Source of the DNA: Chitinophaga oryziterrae
GTDB taxonomy: Bacteria; Bacteroidota; Bacteroidia; Chitinophagales; Chitinophagaceae
DNA: 64,000 nt
Reading direction: 5' to 3'
Assembly: GCF_009758125.1 (NCBI RefSeq)
Contig: NZ_WRXO01000007.1
Location: 248,001 to 312,000 of the forward strand
Shown here piece after piece: positions 18,372-28,217 of this stretch. The notes beneath the pieces were generated by a model, which was not told the origin of the DNA, did not search any database, and saw nothing but the letters and a program-made list of their open reading frames with translations. Each line of letters starts with the position of its first letter. The stretch's first letter is position 1. The position numbers and the translations under genes were made by a program.

Positions 18372-21300
18372 TTAATTATCTGTTTTCTGTTCCGCCAAAA
18401 AGCTCACAACATCTCTTATTTCTTTTTTGGACAGGAGCAGTTTCATATCCGGCATGCTGGACTGAGCGTACTCTTTGTGCGCTATCTCTTCTGCCGCAAT
18501 GGTACGCTCGACCTTTCCTTCTTTGATCTTCAAGCTGCTCTTTGTCTCTCCCTGGAGAATGCCACTCAGTTTTTTACCATTCTTCAGTTCCAGTATCACC
18601 ATACCAAACCCTGGCGCCAGCCGGGCGCTGGGGGAGATAAGCGCCTGCAGTATCTGTTCCCTTGAAATACGGCCGGCAACACCGTTTAGCCGCGGGCCTG
18701 CATTACCGCCACGGTCATCATAAGAGTGGCAGCGCATGCATTGGGTGTTCTCGTTATGGAAAAATAGCTGTCTGCCCCGTTTAGGATCACCACCCAGCAG
18801 GCAACTGCTGTAGGAGGCCATCAGCTCGTCCGGCGACAGTTTACTGTTCACCGCTTTGTAACGGGCGGCCAGTTGCGTAGAGCGGCTGCTATCAATGGCC
18901 TCGCCCAGCTCAAGATTGATGCCCGGATCCAGCTGGCCTGCAGCCATCTTGTTCAACAGATCGCTCAACGGCTTCTCTGTGTACTGTGAAGGCAGTTTGC
19001 CCAGCGTCAGAAGGGCCGCTTGTTTTTCCTCTATGGTCTTGTTGGTAATTACCCCCATGAGCAGATTCACCATTACGTTTTCGGATATATGCATTTTCCC
19101 CAGCAGGTCCAGGCCGGCTACGCGTACTGCCTTTTCCCGGTCGGCCAATGCAGAGGTGATCCCTTGCTCCACGCCGGCATCCTGGAGGGCTGCCAGTGCC
19201 TCTAATGCGGCTACCCGCATATCTGCATCCCGGTCTGCTTTTACAGTTGCCAGCAACTGAGGGCCCGCCTGTTTGATCTGGAGTCTGGCAATGGCCCTGG
19301 CAGCGCTGATGCGTACCGGCAGCTCTTTATCCTTTAACAAGGCAGTGAGTGGTGCAGTGGAAAGATTCACTACGGGTGCAGGGTTTCTTTTTACTGCGCC
19401 GCGCAGTCTGCCGTCCACACGGTCCAGCACAGATGGTTTAGCCCATACGCTTAAGGCGTCTATGGCTTCCGCCCGCATAGGCGCCGGGCTGCCCGCATTT
19501 TGCGCGTAAGCCACCAGGTTGTGAAGTGCTCCGTCTGTACCTACCCGTAGATTGGCATTGACGGCGCGGCGGATCAGGGCCTCATTTTTGAAGGTTGTAG
19601 TACCAAGCAGGTTGGCCAGGGCGGGTAATGCCTCTTTAACAGACAGGTCATCATTGATGGCGCGGGCCGTTTCCGTTACCACAAATTCATCTTTATCATG
19701 AAGGAATGCTGCGATACCTGGATGGCTCATCCTTCTCAGGGCTACTACGGCGGCTATACGCAGCGCACGGGAAGGGCTGTTCGCCAAAGCGATCAGCGGT
19801 TCCGCCTGGCCTATGCGGGACAGTGCCAGGGTACCTGCATGCCGCTGATAGGCGTCTTCATCGTTATTCGCTTCCAGGAAGGAGATCAGTGGTTGTACTG
19901 CGGGGGCGTACTGTATCCTGCCCAGGGCTTCTGCTGCAAAGAAACGTGTGCGGCTGGCCGTATCCTTTAACAGGGGTATCAGTGCCGGTCCGGCTTCCTT
20001 ATAGCGGATATCGCCCAGCCATTTGGCGGCCTGGGCCCGTATCTCGGGATCATTGTCCTTTAACAGGGGCAGCAATACTTTGGCATATTGTTTATCCTCG
20101 CGGGCCAGTTGGCTCAGTCCCCATATAGCGTGCACCCTTGCCAGTTGGTTCTCTGTTTGTTTTAATGTCTGTTCAAACAACGGAGCGCCTTTTTCTTTAC
20201 GGGTCACCAGTTCAAACTGGGCTTTCATGCGTACGCGCATATCCGGGTTGTTTAGCAGTCCGGCCAGCCCGGCTTCTTTACGTTTGCTGAAATCCTCTGC
20301 CAGTAAATTTTTGGTAGCCTTGCGTTCCGGTGTAGCGGCTTCCGTTTTATCATCGAGCTTCCAGATGCGGCCGTAATTATGTGTGTCCCAGCCGTCTATC
20401 CAGTCGGCTATATATAGTGCCCCATCCGGTCCGAAGTCAATGCCGGTGGCCAATATGCCGCCCAGTACTTTCTTATGCTCGCCCAGCTCAAAGGTGGCCC
20501 CTTTAGGATTCAATTTAAATGCATGTATGCCGGAATTGGAAGGATTGCCTACAAACTCCGCCACAAAGAAATTATTCTTATAAGCAGGACCTAAAGCCGT
20601 GCCCGGGTTGTATACAAAACCTGCAGGACCACTTACGAAATTGCTGATACAGGGGGTGATATAAGCCGCTTGTCCATCAAAGCGGGGCAGATACATCTTT
20701 TCATCCATCCATACCTTGTAGGCATTATTGTCCGGGTCGTTGTATTTACCGTATTGCCAGTTGCTGCGCCAGCCCTGGTCACCGCCATTCACAAGATATA
20801 CCAGGCGTTCCTTTTCACCGGGATGGTCCCCGTCATTGTCTTCGCTGATGATATTACCGTATTCATCAAAGGCAAATTCATGTGTATTACGGATGCCATA
20901 AGCATATATCTCAAAGTCGCTGCCATCCGGGTTGGAGCGGGCCAGTACCCCACTGTTAGGGAAGGTCCATTGCTGCCCGTCGGGCCCTTTACCGTTAAAA
21001 CCGATATCACCTATCTGCCAGTAGATGCGTCCATCAGGGCCCATCTCCACGCCAGACATACCATGGCCGCCAAAGCCGATGTGGATGCCGTATCCGTGGG
21101 ATATAGATGTTTTCTCATCTGCGATGCCGTCATGATTCTTATCCCTTATGCGCCAGAGGTCGGGCGCTACGGCCACGTAGAGGTCATCGCCCTGGCTTAG
21201 TACCCCGCCGGCAACATCGGTTACCTCATCGTGAAAGTCGTCCACTACCAATTGCGACTGGTCTGCCACGCCATCCCCGGATATATCATCCAGGCGATAT

Positions 21301-21785
21301 ACGTGTTCCTTTTCTACGGTCAGGTCCCGCCAGTCGTGCGAGCTGTCACCGTTCAGGTCTGCCAGCCACTCGTTTTTTTTGCTATTCTCAGGGGATAACT
21401 CTTTATGCAGGAAGGCACGGCGATCTTCCACCGTTTGCAGGCTGATGGATGGGATCTCCCAATCCCGGTGCCCGCGTATGTCAAATTCGGAGTGTTTCTG
21501 CCGGTCTGTGGTAGTGTAATACACTCTTCCCTGGTCGTCTATATCAATAGCGATGGGAGATATCACCAGTGAATCTATACCCCAGAGGGTGAGGGAAAGG
21601 TTATCCGCCAATTCGGGTTTCACCATGGAACCGATAGAGTCTGCCAGATGCGCCGTAAGGGTGGTATCCATCCGTTTGATACGTTTATCCACTGGTCCGG
21701 TATCATGTTTACAGGAGGAAAGGTAAGCTGCGGAAACAAGCAATGATGCCAGAACAGGAGCTTTTAAAGCATACAGTTTTTTCAT
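18372..21785 (-). CDS. Membrane-bound dehydrogenase-like lipoprotein with HEAT repeats and cytochrome c domain
   Basis: A protein of about 1137 residues. The start at 21785 is preferred because it opens with a lipoprotein signal (lipobox ending LSSC, Cys near residue 25). Domains in order: a beta-propeller resembling sorbosone/glucose dehydrogenases of the PVC/Bacteroidota type (FGGHGMSGVEMGPDGRIYW, GTALGPAYKNNFFVAEFVGN, ATGIDFGPDGALYIADWIDG; about 40-440); many HEAT repeats (about 470-960); and a class I cytochrome c domain with haem motif CMRCH near residue 1015 and SMPDM as a candidate Met ligand. It probably donates electrons from sugar or alcohol oxidation in the periplasm; the substrate is unknown. 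It is transcribed alone. Confidence 0.85.
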   Translation of the reverse strand: MKKLYALKAPVLASLLVSAAYLSSCKHDTGPVDKRIKRMDTTLTAHLADSIGSMVKPELADNLSLTLWGIDSLVISPIAIDIDDQGRVYYTTTDRQKHSEFDIRGHRDWEIPSISLQTVEDRRAFLHKELSPENSKKNEWLADLNGDSSHDWRDLTVEKEHVYRLDDISGDGVADQSQLVVDDFHDEVTDVAGGVLSQGDDLYVAVAPDLWRIRDKNHDGIADEKTSISHGYGIHIGFGGHGMSGVEMGPDGRIYWQIGDIGFNGKGPDGQQWTFPNSGVLARSNPDGSDFEIYAYGIRNTHEFAFDEYGNIISEDNDGDHPGEKERLVYLVNGGDQGWRSNWQYGKYNDPDNNAYKVWMDEKMYLPRFDGQAAYITPCISNFVSGPAGFVYNPGTALGPAYKNNFFVAEFVGNPSNSGIHAFKLNPKGATFELGEHKKVLGGILATGIDFGPDGALYIADWIDGWDTHNYGRIWKLDDKTEAATPERKATKNLLAEDFSKRKEAGLAGLLNNPDMRVRMKAQFELVTRKEKGAPLFEQTLKQTENQLARVHAIWGLSQLAREDKQYAKVLLPLLKDNDPEIRAQAAKWLGDIRYKEAGPALIPLLKDTASRTRFFAAEALGRIQYAPAVQPLISFLEANNDEDAYQRHAGTLALSRIGQAEPLIALANSPSRALRIAAVVALRRMSHPGIAAFLHDKDEFVVTETARAINDDLSVKEALPALANLLGTTTFKNEALIRRAVNANLRVGTDGALHNLVAYAQNAGSPAPMRAEAIDALSVWAKPSVLDRVDGRLRGAVKRNPAPVVNLSTAPLTALLKDKELPVRISAARAIARLQIKQAGPQLLATVKADRDADMRVAALEALAALQDAGVEQGITSALADREKAVRVAGLDLLGKMHISENVMVNLLMGVITNKTIEEKQAALLTLGKLPSQYTEKPLSDLLNKMAAGQLDPGINLELGEAIDSSRSTQLAARYKAVNSKLSPDELMASYSSCLLGGDPKRGRQLFFHNENTQCMRCHSYDDRGGNAGPRLNGVAGRISREQILQALISPSARLAPGFGMVILELKNGKKLSGILQGETKSSLKIKEGKVERTIAAEEIAHKEYAQSSMPDMKLLLSKKEIRDVVSFLAEQKTDN

Positions 21786-22131
21786 ATGAGGAAGCAATGA
21801 TTGTCAATTTTACACATGTTCTTAAAGACATGTCTGCGACTGATTAATATAGGGCAAAAAAAAATGTACAGGGGAATATTTTTTTTGAACGGATAGTTAT
21901 TAAGGGCTGGTTTATCAGTTTGTGCTGTGTGGGTACTGCTGTGCTGCTATTCTTGCGCCTCAGGCTATCAGGAAAATTACTTACCTAAAGAAATGATAAT
22001 CATCACTGTCTTCAGTGACCAGCCTCATTCCTGATATGGCCGACCAGTCGTATTTTCAATGAGGAACCGTGATACTATTATTTCTGAATGAACAGGCAAC
22101 CTGATAGTTATAAAACATAACGCCTCGTCTT
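21786..22131. other. Intergenic region between divergent transcripts
   Basis: No gene is supported in this 346-base gap, which carries the promoters of the leftward HEAT/cytochrome gene and the rightward ABC export operon. A run of about 20 bases near 21956 resembles the part of the permease gene at 25359-27731 that encodes a C-terminal FLIAGGA motif, but it contains a stop and is too short to call a fragment. No strong promoter match was found. Confidence 0.5.
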
Positions 22132-23214
22132 ATGAAGTACTCTTTAATACTGTTGAGCCTTCTTTTGATAGTGACTTCGTGCAACAGGAGTAAGGAAGAA
22201 ATAAAACCTGTGCTTGAAAAGATTACGGAATCAGTATATGCTTCAGGTTTTATAAAAAGCAGTAACCAGTATGAGGTTTTCTCTACCGTTAACGGCATTG
22301 TGGTCAGATGGATGGTAAGAGAAGGGGATATGGTCGATAAAAACAAGGTGCTCCTGCAGCTTTCGGGTGTTACGGCACAGTTGCGGGTCGAGAATGCCGG
22401 TATTGCAGCTGAAAACGCCACCAGAGCAGCCAATTCCCGGAGGCTGGCGGAGTTGCGTTTGAATATTGATCAGGCGAAGATGAAGCTGGACCATGATGCT
22501 TTACAGTTGCAACGCCAGCGGAACCTTTGGGCGCAGCAGATAGGCAGCCGTAATGATCTCGATCAGCGTGAGCTTGCCTGGAAAACCTCCAGTAGCAATT
22601 ATGAAGCAGCCAGCCTGCGTTATGCAGAATTGCAGCGCGAGATCAGCTTCGAAGAGAAGCAAGCATTCAAGAACCTGCAGATATCTAAGTCGCAGGCAGG
22701 CGATTATACGATCAAAAGTGAATATAGAGGTAAAGTATATGATATCCTGGTGGAAGAAGGAGAGATGGTCAATACACAACAACCCATTGCTGTTATTGGC
22801 GACGCGACTTCCTTTTTGTTGGAACTGCAGGTCGATGAATATGATATCGCCCGTATAAGACCGGAACAAAAAATACTTATCACCATGGATAGTTACAGAG
22901 GACAGGTGTTTGAGGCAGTGGTAACAAAAGTTAAGCCCTTTATGCATGAAAAGTCAAAGACATTTACCGTGGAGGCACAATTCCTGCAATCTCCTCCTGT
23001 ATTATATCCCAACTTAACCTGTGAAGCCAATATTATCATTGCACAAAAGAAAGAAGCCCTCACTATTCCACGTTCATGCCTGCAGGAAGGAGGTTTTGTA
23101 TTATTGGCGAATAAAGAAAAGAGAAAAGTATCGATTGGATTGGAGGATTACCAGAAAGTAGAGATTACAGCCGGATTAACGGTCAACGATGTTATCTTAA
23201 AACCAGCACCATGA
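22132..23214 (+). CDS. HlyD/MacA-family periplasmic adaptor (membrane fusion protein)
   Basis: A 360-residue lipoprotein (lipobox LLIVTSC, Cys near residue 17). It has a split biotinyl-lipoyl domain (VNGIVVRWMVREGDMVDKNK and GKVYDILVEEGEMVNTQQPI), separated by an alpha-helical hairpin of about 90 residues. Beta-barrel and membrane-proximal domains follow. In MacAB-type pumps this protein bridges the inner-membrane permease and an outer-membrane channel. Its last codons overlap the permease start by 4 bases (ATGA), so the three genes form one operon. No outer-membrane TolC-like gene is present here. Confidence 0.9.
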   Translation: MKYSLILLSLLLIVTSCNRSKEEIKPVLEKITESVYASGFIKSSNQYEVFSTVNGIVVRWMVREGDMVDKNKVLLQLSGVTAQLRVENAGIAAENATRAANSRRLAELRLNIDQAKMKLDHDALQLQRQRNLWAQQIGSRNDLDQRELAWKTSSSNYEAASLRYAELQREISFEEKQAFKNLQISKSQAGDYTIKSEYRGKVYDILVEEGEMVNTQQPIAVIGDATSFLLELQVDEYDIARIRPEQKILITMDSYRGQVFEAVVTKVKPFMHEKSKTFTVEAQFLQSPPVLYPNLTCEANIIIAQKKEALTIPRSCLQEGGFVLLANKEKRKVSIGLEDYQKVEITAGLTVNDVILKPAP

Positions 23215-24464
23215 AATTGATTATCAGCATAGCGCAGTCATTGCTGCTGGCCCGATGGCGGCAAACACTCATTGCCGCCATCGGCGTTACCTTCAGCATT
23301 ACCATGTTTGTATCACTACTGGGTTTTATGAATGGGCTCAATGAAATGATGGATTCCCTTTTTCTAAACCGTACGCCCCATGTACGCCTGTATAATGAAG
23401 TAAAACCATCTGCTATTCAGCCGGTCTATCTATCACCCGCTTTCCGTTCCGGCCATCATTTTATTCATTCTGTAAAAGCCAGCAGCAGCCGTTCTGACAT
23501 TTATAACAGTGGAGCCATTCTGGAAGCACTGCGTAAGGATGAACGGGTTGTTGGTGTCGCTCCTAAAATACTACTGCAGGCCTTTTTTAGAGAGGGGACA
23601 GTTGACATAACAGCTTCGGTAAATGGTATTGAAGAATACCAGGAAAACGCCCTTTTTCATTTCGCGGAATATGTAGTAGCGGGCGACGCCTCTTTGCTGG
23701 AGAAAGAGCCTAACAGCATTATTCTCGGTAAAGCACTGGCAGAAAGTCTGCTGGTCAATCTCAGGGAGAATGTGCAACTGACAACAGCAGACGGAGAAAG
23801 ATTCTCCCTGAAAGTAGTAGGTTTCTGGCAATCAGGTATACGGGACTACGATAAGGTGCAAAGCTTTACTTCGCTGTCTACCGCCCGGAAACTGCTGGGC
23901 AAGACACAGAACTACATAACGGATATACAGATCAGGGTAAAAGATATCACTGCAGCACCGGCGCTGGCACGTGAGTATAGCCGGCTTTTTAATACCAGTG
24001 CACAGGATATTCAAACCCTCAATGCTGAGTTTGAAACAGGCAGTTTTATACGGTCGCTTATTTCTTATGCAGTAGGTATTACGTTGCTTACCGTATCGGG
24101 TTTTGGCATTTACAATATACTTAACATGATGATCTACGAAAAAATGGATTCCATTGCTATTCTGAAAGCAACAGGTTTTGCCGGGCGTGATGTGAAAAGG
24201 ATATTTATTTTTATCGCCATGAGCATTGGGGTTTTCGGAGGTCTGGCGGGTTTGATAATGGGATTCCTGCTTTCACTGGGTATTGACCAGTTACCTTTTC
24301 GTACCACTTCACTACCCACCATTACCACCTACCCGGTTAGCTATGATCCATTTATTTATGTTATTGGCGGCGCCTTTTCCCTTATATCCACTTACCTTGC
24401 CGGCTGGCTTCCTTCGAGGAAGGCCAGTAGAATTGATCCGGTTGTCATCATCAGGGGCAAATAA
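23211..24464 (+). CDS. FtsX-family ABC transporter permease
   Basis: A 417-residue permease of the four-helix MacB/LolC type. An N-terminal helix (about residues 20-42) is followed by a periplasmic core domain, then three C-terminal helices from about residue 278. The FtsX signature reads IYNILNMMIYEKMDSIAILKATGFAGRDV, and the protein ends PSRKASRIDPVVIIRG. It pairs with the ATPase that starts 2 bases after its stop. Together with the adaptor it forms a complete inner-membrane export module. The substrate is unknown. Confidence 0.92.
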   Translation: MKLIISIAQSLLLARWRQTLIAAIGVTFSITMFVSLLGFMNGLNEMMDSLFLNRTPHVRLYNEVKPSAIQPVYLSPAFRSGHHFIHSVKASSSRSDIYNSGAILEALRKDERVVGVAPKILLQAFFREGTVDITASVNGIEEYQENALFHFAEYVVAGDASLLEKEPNSIILGKALAESLLVNLRENVQLTTADGERFSLKVVGFWQSGIRDYDKVQSFTSLSTARKLLGKTQNYITDIQIRVKDITAAPALAREYSRLFNTSAQDIQTLNAEFETGSFIRSLISYAVGITLLTVSGFGIYNILNMMIYEKMDSIAILKATGFAGRDVKRIFIFIAMSIGVFGGLAGLIMGFLLSLGIDQLPFRTTSLPTITTYPVSYDPFIYVIGGAFSLISTYLAGWLPSRKASRIDPVVIIRGK

Positions 24465-24466
24465 TT

Positions 24467-25144
24467 ATGGCAGACATTATCCTTGAAGCACGCAATATCA
24501 ATAAATACTTCCACGATCCGGTAGACGTGAAGGTGCTAAGCGACATTACTTTCAGCGTCAATAAAGGGGAATTTGTAGCAGTGACGGGGAAGTCTGGTTG
24601 CGGCAAATCCACCCTGCTGTATATCCTGTCGACCATGGATACGGATTATGAAGGGGAGCTGCTGATTGACAATATATCGATGGTCAACAAGCCGGAGCCT
24701 GCACTGGCCAGGGTACGCAATGAGAAGATCGGGTTTGTATTTCAATTTCATTACCTGCTCAATGAATTCAGTGTATTACATAATGTGATGTTGCCCGGAC
24801 TTAAACTCAACAGATATCCCGAACAGGAAGTGGAGCATCGTGCTATCGAAAAACTGAACATGCTTGGTATCGAAAAACTGGCTCATAAAAAAGCCAATCA
24901 GTTGTCGGGCGGTGAGAAACAACGTGTGGCCATAGCAAGGGCATTGATCAACGATCCCTGTATTATTATGGGAGATGAACCCACCGGTAATCTCGATAAG
25001 AAAAACAGTGAAATAGTATTTGATATTTTTAAACGGCTTGCTGAGGAATATCAGCAAACGTTGCTAATCGTTACGCATGACCAGGAATTTGCTTCCCGCA
25101 CGCACAGGATCATACAAATGGAAGATGGGAAAATTTTATTATAA
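24467..25144 (+). CDS. ABC transporter ATP-binding protein (MacB/LolD type)
   Basis: A 225-residue nucleotide-binding protein. Walker A reads GKSGCGKST near residue 41, the Q-loop [11 protein letters not shown], the signature [15 protein letters not shown], Walker [13 protein letters not shown], and the switch His is in IVTHDQEFA. These match the LolD/MacB/FtsE group that drives mechanotransmission permeases. It is the last gene of the adaptor-permease-ATPase operon. It might also serve the stand-alone FtsX permeases nearby, which lack their own ATPase, but that is inference. Confidence 0.95.
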   Translation: MADIILEARNINKYFHDPVDVKVLSDITFSVNKGEFVAVTGKSGCGKSTLLYILSTMDTDYEGELLIDNISMVNKPEPALARVRNEKIGFVFQFHYLLNEFSVLHNVMLPGLKLNRYPEQEVEHRAIEKLNMLGIEKLAHKKANQLSGGEKQRVAIARALINDPCIIMGDEPTGNLDKKNSEIVFDIFKRLAEEYQQTLLIVTHDQEFASRTHRIIQMEDGKILL

Positions 25145-25173
25145 AACCTATAAATTAGTTAACATGAATGTGA

Positions 25174-25338
25174 TCTGATGGAAAGTGGGATACTGCAAAA
25201 ATTAAAGCAGAAGAAAAAGCGCAATTGCCAGCATTAGACGGTGGATATAATTATGGAACGAGAGTAATAAAAAAGGTTCATGGAATTAAAATTGATAATG
25301 TATCAGCTATTAAGAGAATTCTTTTCCCGATAAAATAA
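25174..25338 (+). pseudogene. Decayed C-terminal coding fragment
   Basis: Between the ATPase gene and the convergent permease gene a frame of 54 codons is open from just after a TGA at 25171 to a TAA at 25336-25338, without any start codon. It encodes a protein-like stretch that includes EEKAQLPALDGGYNYGTRVI and ends ILFPIK. Its composition looks like real coding sequence, so I read it as the tail of a lost gene. I do not recognise the family. Confidence 0.35.
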
Positions 25339-25358
25339 AATCTACAACCGGAAAGCGT

Positions 25359-27731
25359 TTATTCAGTTCTCAGGTCATTCACAGAATTTGTCATGGTAGC
25401 TTTAATGGTATGAAAACTAATGGTGAGTAGAGTAATTCCTATTATTGCGCCTCCGGCTATCAGGAAAACATCGGGGCCAATATGAATATGATAGGCAAAT
25501 CGCTGCAGCCAACTGCTGATGGTCCACCAGGCCAGGGGAATTGCAATGACCATAGCAATAAGTACAGATAGTAATAAATCCCTGAATAATAACAGCATCA
25601 CATTCTTTGCTGTTGCTCCCAGCACTTTGCGGATGCCTATTTCTTTACGTTTCCGCTCTGCCGTGAAAGTGGACAGGCCAAACAGCCCCAGACAGGATAT
25701 CAATACTGCCAGTCCTGCGAAGTATTTTGATAATTCAGCTACCTGTTTTTCTGCATTGTATTGAGCCTGGAAATCTGCATTCAGGAAATTGTAATCGAAA
25801 GAAAACTTAGGATTGAAGGACTTATAGAAGGAGCCTAGCTGATCAATCACTTTCCTTTCCATCCCTGGGCTGATCCTTACGAGGATAGTCTGTGTCTGGT
25901 GGTCCAGCTCAATGAATAACGGTTTTACTGACTCATGCAGAGATTCAAAATGAAAGTTTTTGACCACCCCTGCTATTTCACGGCGCATGCCTGCAAAATT
26001 GATAACTTTTCCCACCGGATCTTTGATTCCCATGGTTTTGATGGCCGCTTCATTAAAGATGATCTTTGATCCGTCTGTGCCGGAATTTTGTGAAAAAGAG
26101 CGTCCGGAAAGCATTTTAATTCCCAGGGTCTCTATTAAATCATAGGTGCCGTGAAGGTTCCTGAACATAATCATTTCTTCCCGTCCATTTTCCTTCCATG
26201 AAACAGGTATACCAGGACTGCCCAGTATGTGACCTACCATTGCTGAAGCATTTACAATACCAGGTATCTTTTTCACTTCAGAAAGAAAAGCTGGTATACT
26301 GGCAGCTACATTTCCTTCAGACTCAAAGTAGATCACGTGGTCTTTGTCATACCCCGGATTTTTTGTTTGTATGTAGGTTATTTGTTTATACACGATCAAT
26401 ACTGCCGCAATAAATATGAACGACAGGCTAAATTGAAATACCACCAACCCTTTCCGGGCCCATAATTCCTCCATGCTGTTGCGGACGTTTCCCTTTAGTA
26501 CGGCCACGGGATTAAAACCGGAGAGGTATAAGGCAGGATAGCTGCCTGCTATTAGCCCGGTGAACAGCGTAATGCCCAGAAATGATAATATAAGGTTAAT
26601 GTCCGCACGGACTACCAAGTGCTTCCCTGTAATTTCATTGAAACGGGGAAGCAGCAACTGTACCAGCAGTAATGCTATTATCAGCGATAAAAAGGCCATC
26701 AGCAAAGCTTCTCCCATATGCTGAAGTATCAGGGTTTTCCGGTCGGCGCCCATTGCTTTGCATATACCAATTTCCTTCATTCTGCCGGATGCTTTTGCCG
26801 TTGAAAGATTCATGAAGTTGATACAGGCGATAATAACGATAAAAAGTGCTATCAGGGAAAATAGCTTTACATATCCGATTCTGCCACCCGACTGTATCCC
26901 GTTCTCATAATTCCCATAAAGATAATTTTCGCCATAGGGCTTCAGAAATAAATTACGATCAGTGCTTTTATCATAGCTATTCATAAAAGCGTTGAGCTTA
27001 TCGTTGAAATGTGCTACGCTGGTGCCTTTTTTGAGCACCAGATAAGTGTAAAAAGGGCCGGAATTGTTCTGGCTGTTCATTGTTCCTGTTATTCCCACAA
27101 TGTCTTTAAATGTCGCAAATGGAAATGCCAGATCGAATTGTATGGAAGAATTGGCAGGTGTTCCTTTAAAAACGCCAGCAATAACACTCTGCTTTTTAAT
27201 ATCATATAGTTGCCAGTGAATGGTTTTTCCAATAAGGTTTTCAGTTGTATGGAATAATTTCATGGCAAGTTTTTCCGATATCACAATGGCATGCTTATCG
27301 GTCAGCACCCGCATGCTGCTGCCTTGTAAAAGCGGGTAAGAGAAGATATTGAAGTAGTCTTTGCCTGCAAATATCCCCGCTGCTTTAACTGTATTGTCTC
27401 CAACAGAAAGAACCATCTTCGGGAACCAGGAAGGAGGCGTGCTGGCTGCCGCATATTCCACCTCCGGCATTGTTTGCATTAGGGCTTCTGCCAGTAAGGG
27501 CGAAGTTTCGGAAGTTGTATTAATTCCTCCGGCATGCGGTCGTTGCTCCATTACCTGGAATAATTGAAGGCCTTTTTCGTGGAACTTGTCAATTGTGAGT
27601 TCATCGTATACCCACAAATAGATCAGCAAAGCACCGGCAAGGCCTGTAGATAACCCTATTAGATTAAGGAAAGTAAACTGACGGTTTTTAAGGAAATGAC
27701 GGAAGGCAATCTTAAAATAGTTTCTAAGCAT
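25359..27731 (-). CDS. FtsX/MacB-type ABC transporter permease
   Basis: A 790-residue permease with the same architecture as the one at 2251: an N-terminal helix (FLNLIGLSTGLAGALLIYLW), a MacB-like periplasmic domain, an FtsX core with NLSTAKASGRMKEIGICKAMGA near residue 305, a second periplasmic domain, and a second FtsX block with ERKRKEIGIRKVLGATAKNV near residue 690. It ends NSVNDLRTE. It has no adjacent ATPase of its own in the same operon and is convergent with the adaptor-permease-ATPase unit. A dyad upstream at 27830-27846 resembles that of the other permease. These stand-alone permeases are numerous in Chitinophagaceae. Confidence 0.88.
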   Translation of the reverse strand: MLRNYFKIAFRHFLKNRQFTFLNLIGLSTGLAGALLIYLWVYDELTIDKFHEKGLQLFQVMEQRPHAGGINTTSETSPLLAEALMQTMPEVEYAAASTPPSWFPKMVLSVGDNTVKAAGIFAGKDYFNIFSYPLLQGSSMRVLTDKHAIVISEKLAMKLFHTTENLIGKTIHWQLYDIKKQSVIAGVFKGTPANSSIQFDLAFPFATFKDIVGITGTMNSQNNSGPFYTYLVLKKGTSVAHFNDKLNAFMNSYDKSTDRNLFLKPYGENYLYGNYENGIQSGGRIGYVKLFSLIALFIVIIACINFMNLSTAKASGRMKEIGICKAMGADRKTLILQHMGEALLMAFLSLIIALLLVQLLLPRFNEITGKHLVVRADINLILSFLGITLFTGLIAGSYPALYLSGFNPVAVLKGNVRNSMEELWARKGLVVFQFSLSFIFIAAVLIVYKQITYIQTKNPGYDKDHVIYFESEGNVAASIPAFLSEVKKIPGIVNASAMVGHILGSPGIPVSWKENGREEMIMFRNLHGTYDLIETLGIKMLSGRSFSQNSGTDGSKIIFNEAAIKTMGIKDPVGKVINFAGMRREIAGVVKNFHFESLHESVKPLFIELDHQTQTILVRISPGMERKVIDQLGSFYKSFNPKFSFDYNFLNADFQAQYNAEKQVAELSKYFAGLAVLISCLGLFGLSTFTAERKRKEIGIRKVLGATAKNVMLLLFRDLLLSVLIAMVIAIPLAWWTISSWLQRFAYHIHIGPDVFLIAGGAIIGITLLTISFHTIKATMTNSVNDLRTE

Positions 27732-27762
27732 AATTGTTTCTTAATACATGAGGGTTAAAGTC

Positions 27763-27846
27763 ACTAAGAAGATGCCAGATTATTATTTTATTAATAACAG
27801 TAAAATGCGCATGAGAACATTTGTGCATATGTCCGGTTTTGATACA
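27763..27846 (-). promoter_or_regulatory. Dyad and possible sigma-54-like element upstream of permease
   Basis: On the reverse strand the sequence TGTATCAAAACCGGACA (27846-27830) has the same TGTnTC-n5-nGnACA form as the dyad upstream of the permease at 2251, matching 12 of 17 bases, about 100 bases before the start. Closer in, TGGCATCTTCTTAGT (27777-27763) loosely resembles a -24/-12 promoter (TGGCAC-N5-TTGC), with only partial agreement at -12. Together they suggest enhancer-dependent control, unproven. Confidence 0.3.
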
Positions 27847-27993
27847 CTGTATGTGCGGTTTTGTTTATTCAAATAACACCGGTAATATGGGAAATTTAAA
27901 AATTGGTGCATATATTAGGTTCAGTTGAGGATGCTCTTCGCTACCTGTGAAAACTCTTTTTTTACTACAGACGATAAAATAAGACCGTGCCTA

Positions 27994-28126
27994 ATGAAAA
28001 GTATTTTTTTTCTTAATTGTGTTATCCTTTTTAATTTCTAATGGCGGTTTTTCACATCATCTGACAAGAAAAGAGCTGTTCGAAGACCTAAGGAATATCA
28101 ATGTGGATTTAAAAAAGGTGGATTAA
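27994..28126 (+). pseudogene. Small secreted-peptide ORF broken in a run of eight T
   Basis: From the ATG at 27994 the frame stops after 15 residues. If the homopolymer T8 at 28004-28011 had seven T, the frame would read a 43-residue peptide. That peptide has a clean signal sequence (MKSIFFLIVLSFLISNGGFS) and a charged tail (LTRKELFEDLRNINVDLKK), ending at TAA 28124-28126. This is either a decayed N-terminal fragment, a phase-variable gene, or a sequencing error in the T run. The family is not recognised. Confidence 0.35.
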
Positions 28127-28217
28127 TCTATAAAAAAATCTTTCATGAAAAGTACTCTGGAAATAAATGATTTACAGAGATGTAGTTATAAAAAGGGCAA
28201 ATTGGCAAAGTTTAGAC

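Noticed and set aside
21950-21980. Short stretch resembling the end of an FtsX-type permease gene
   Set aside because: Only about 20-25 bases agree and the frame contains a stop; it could be chance.
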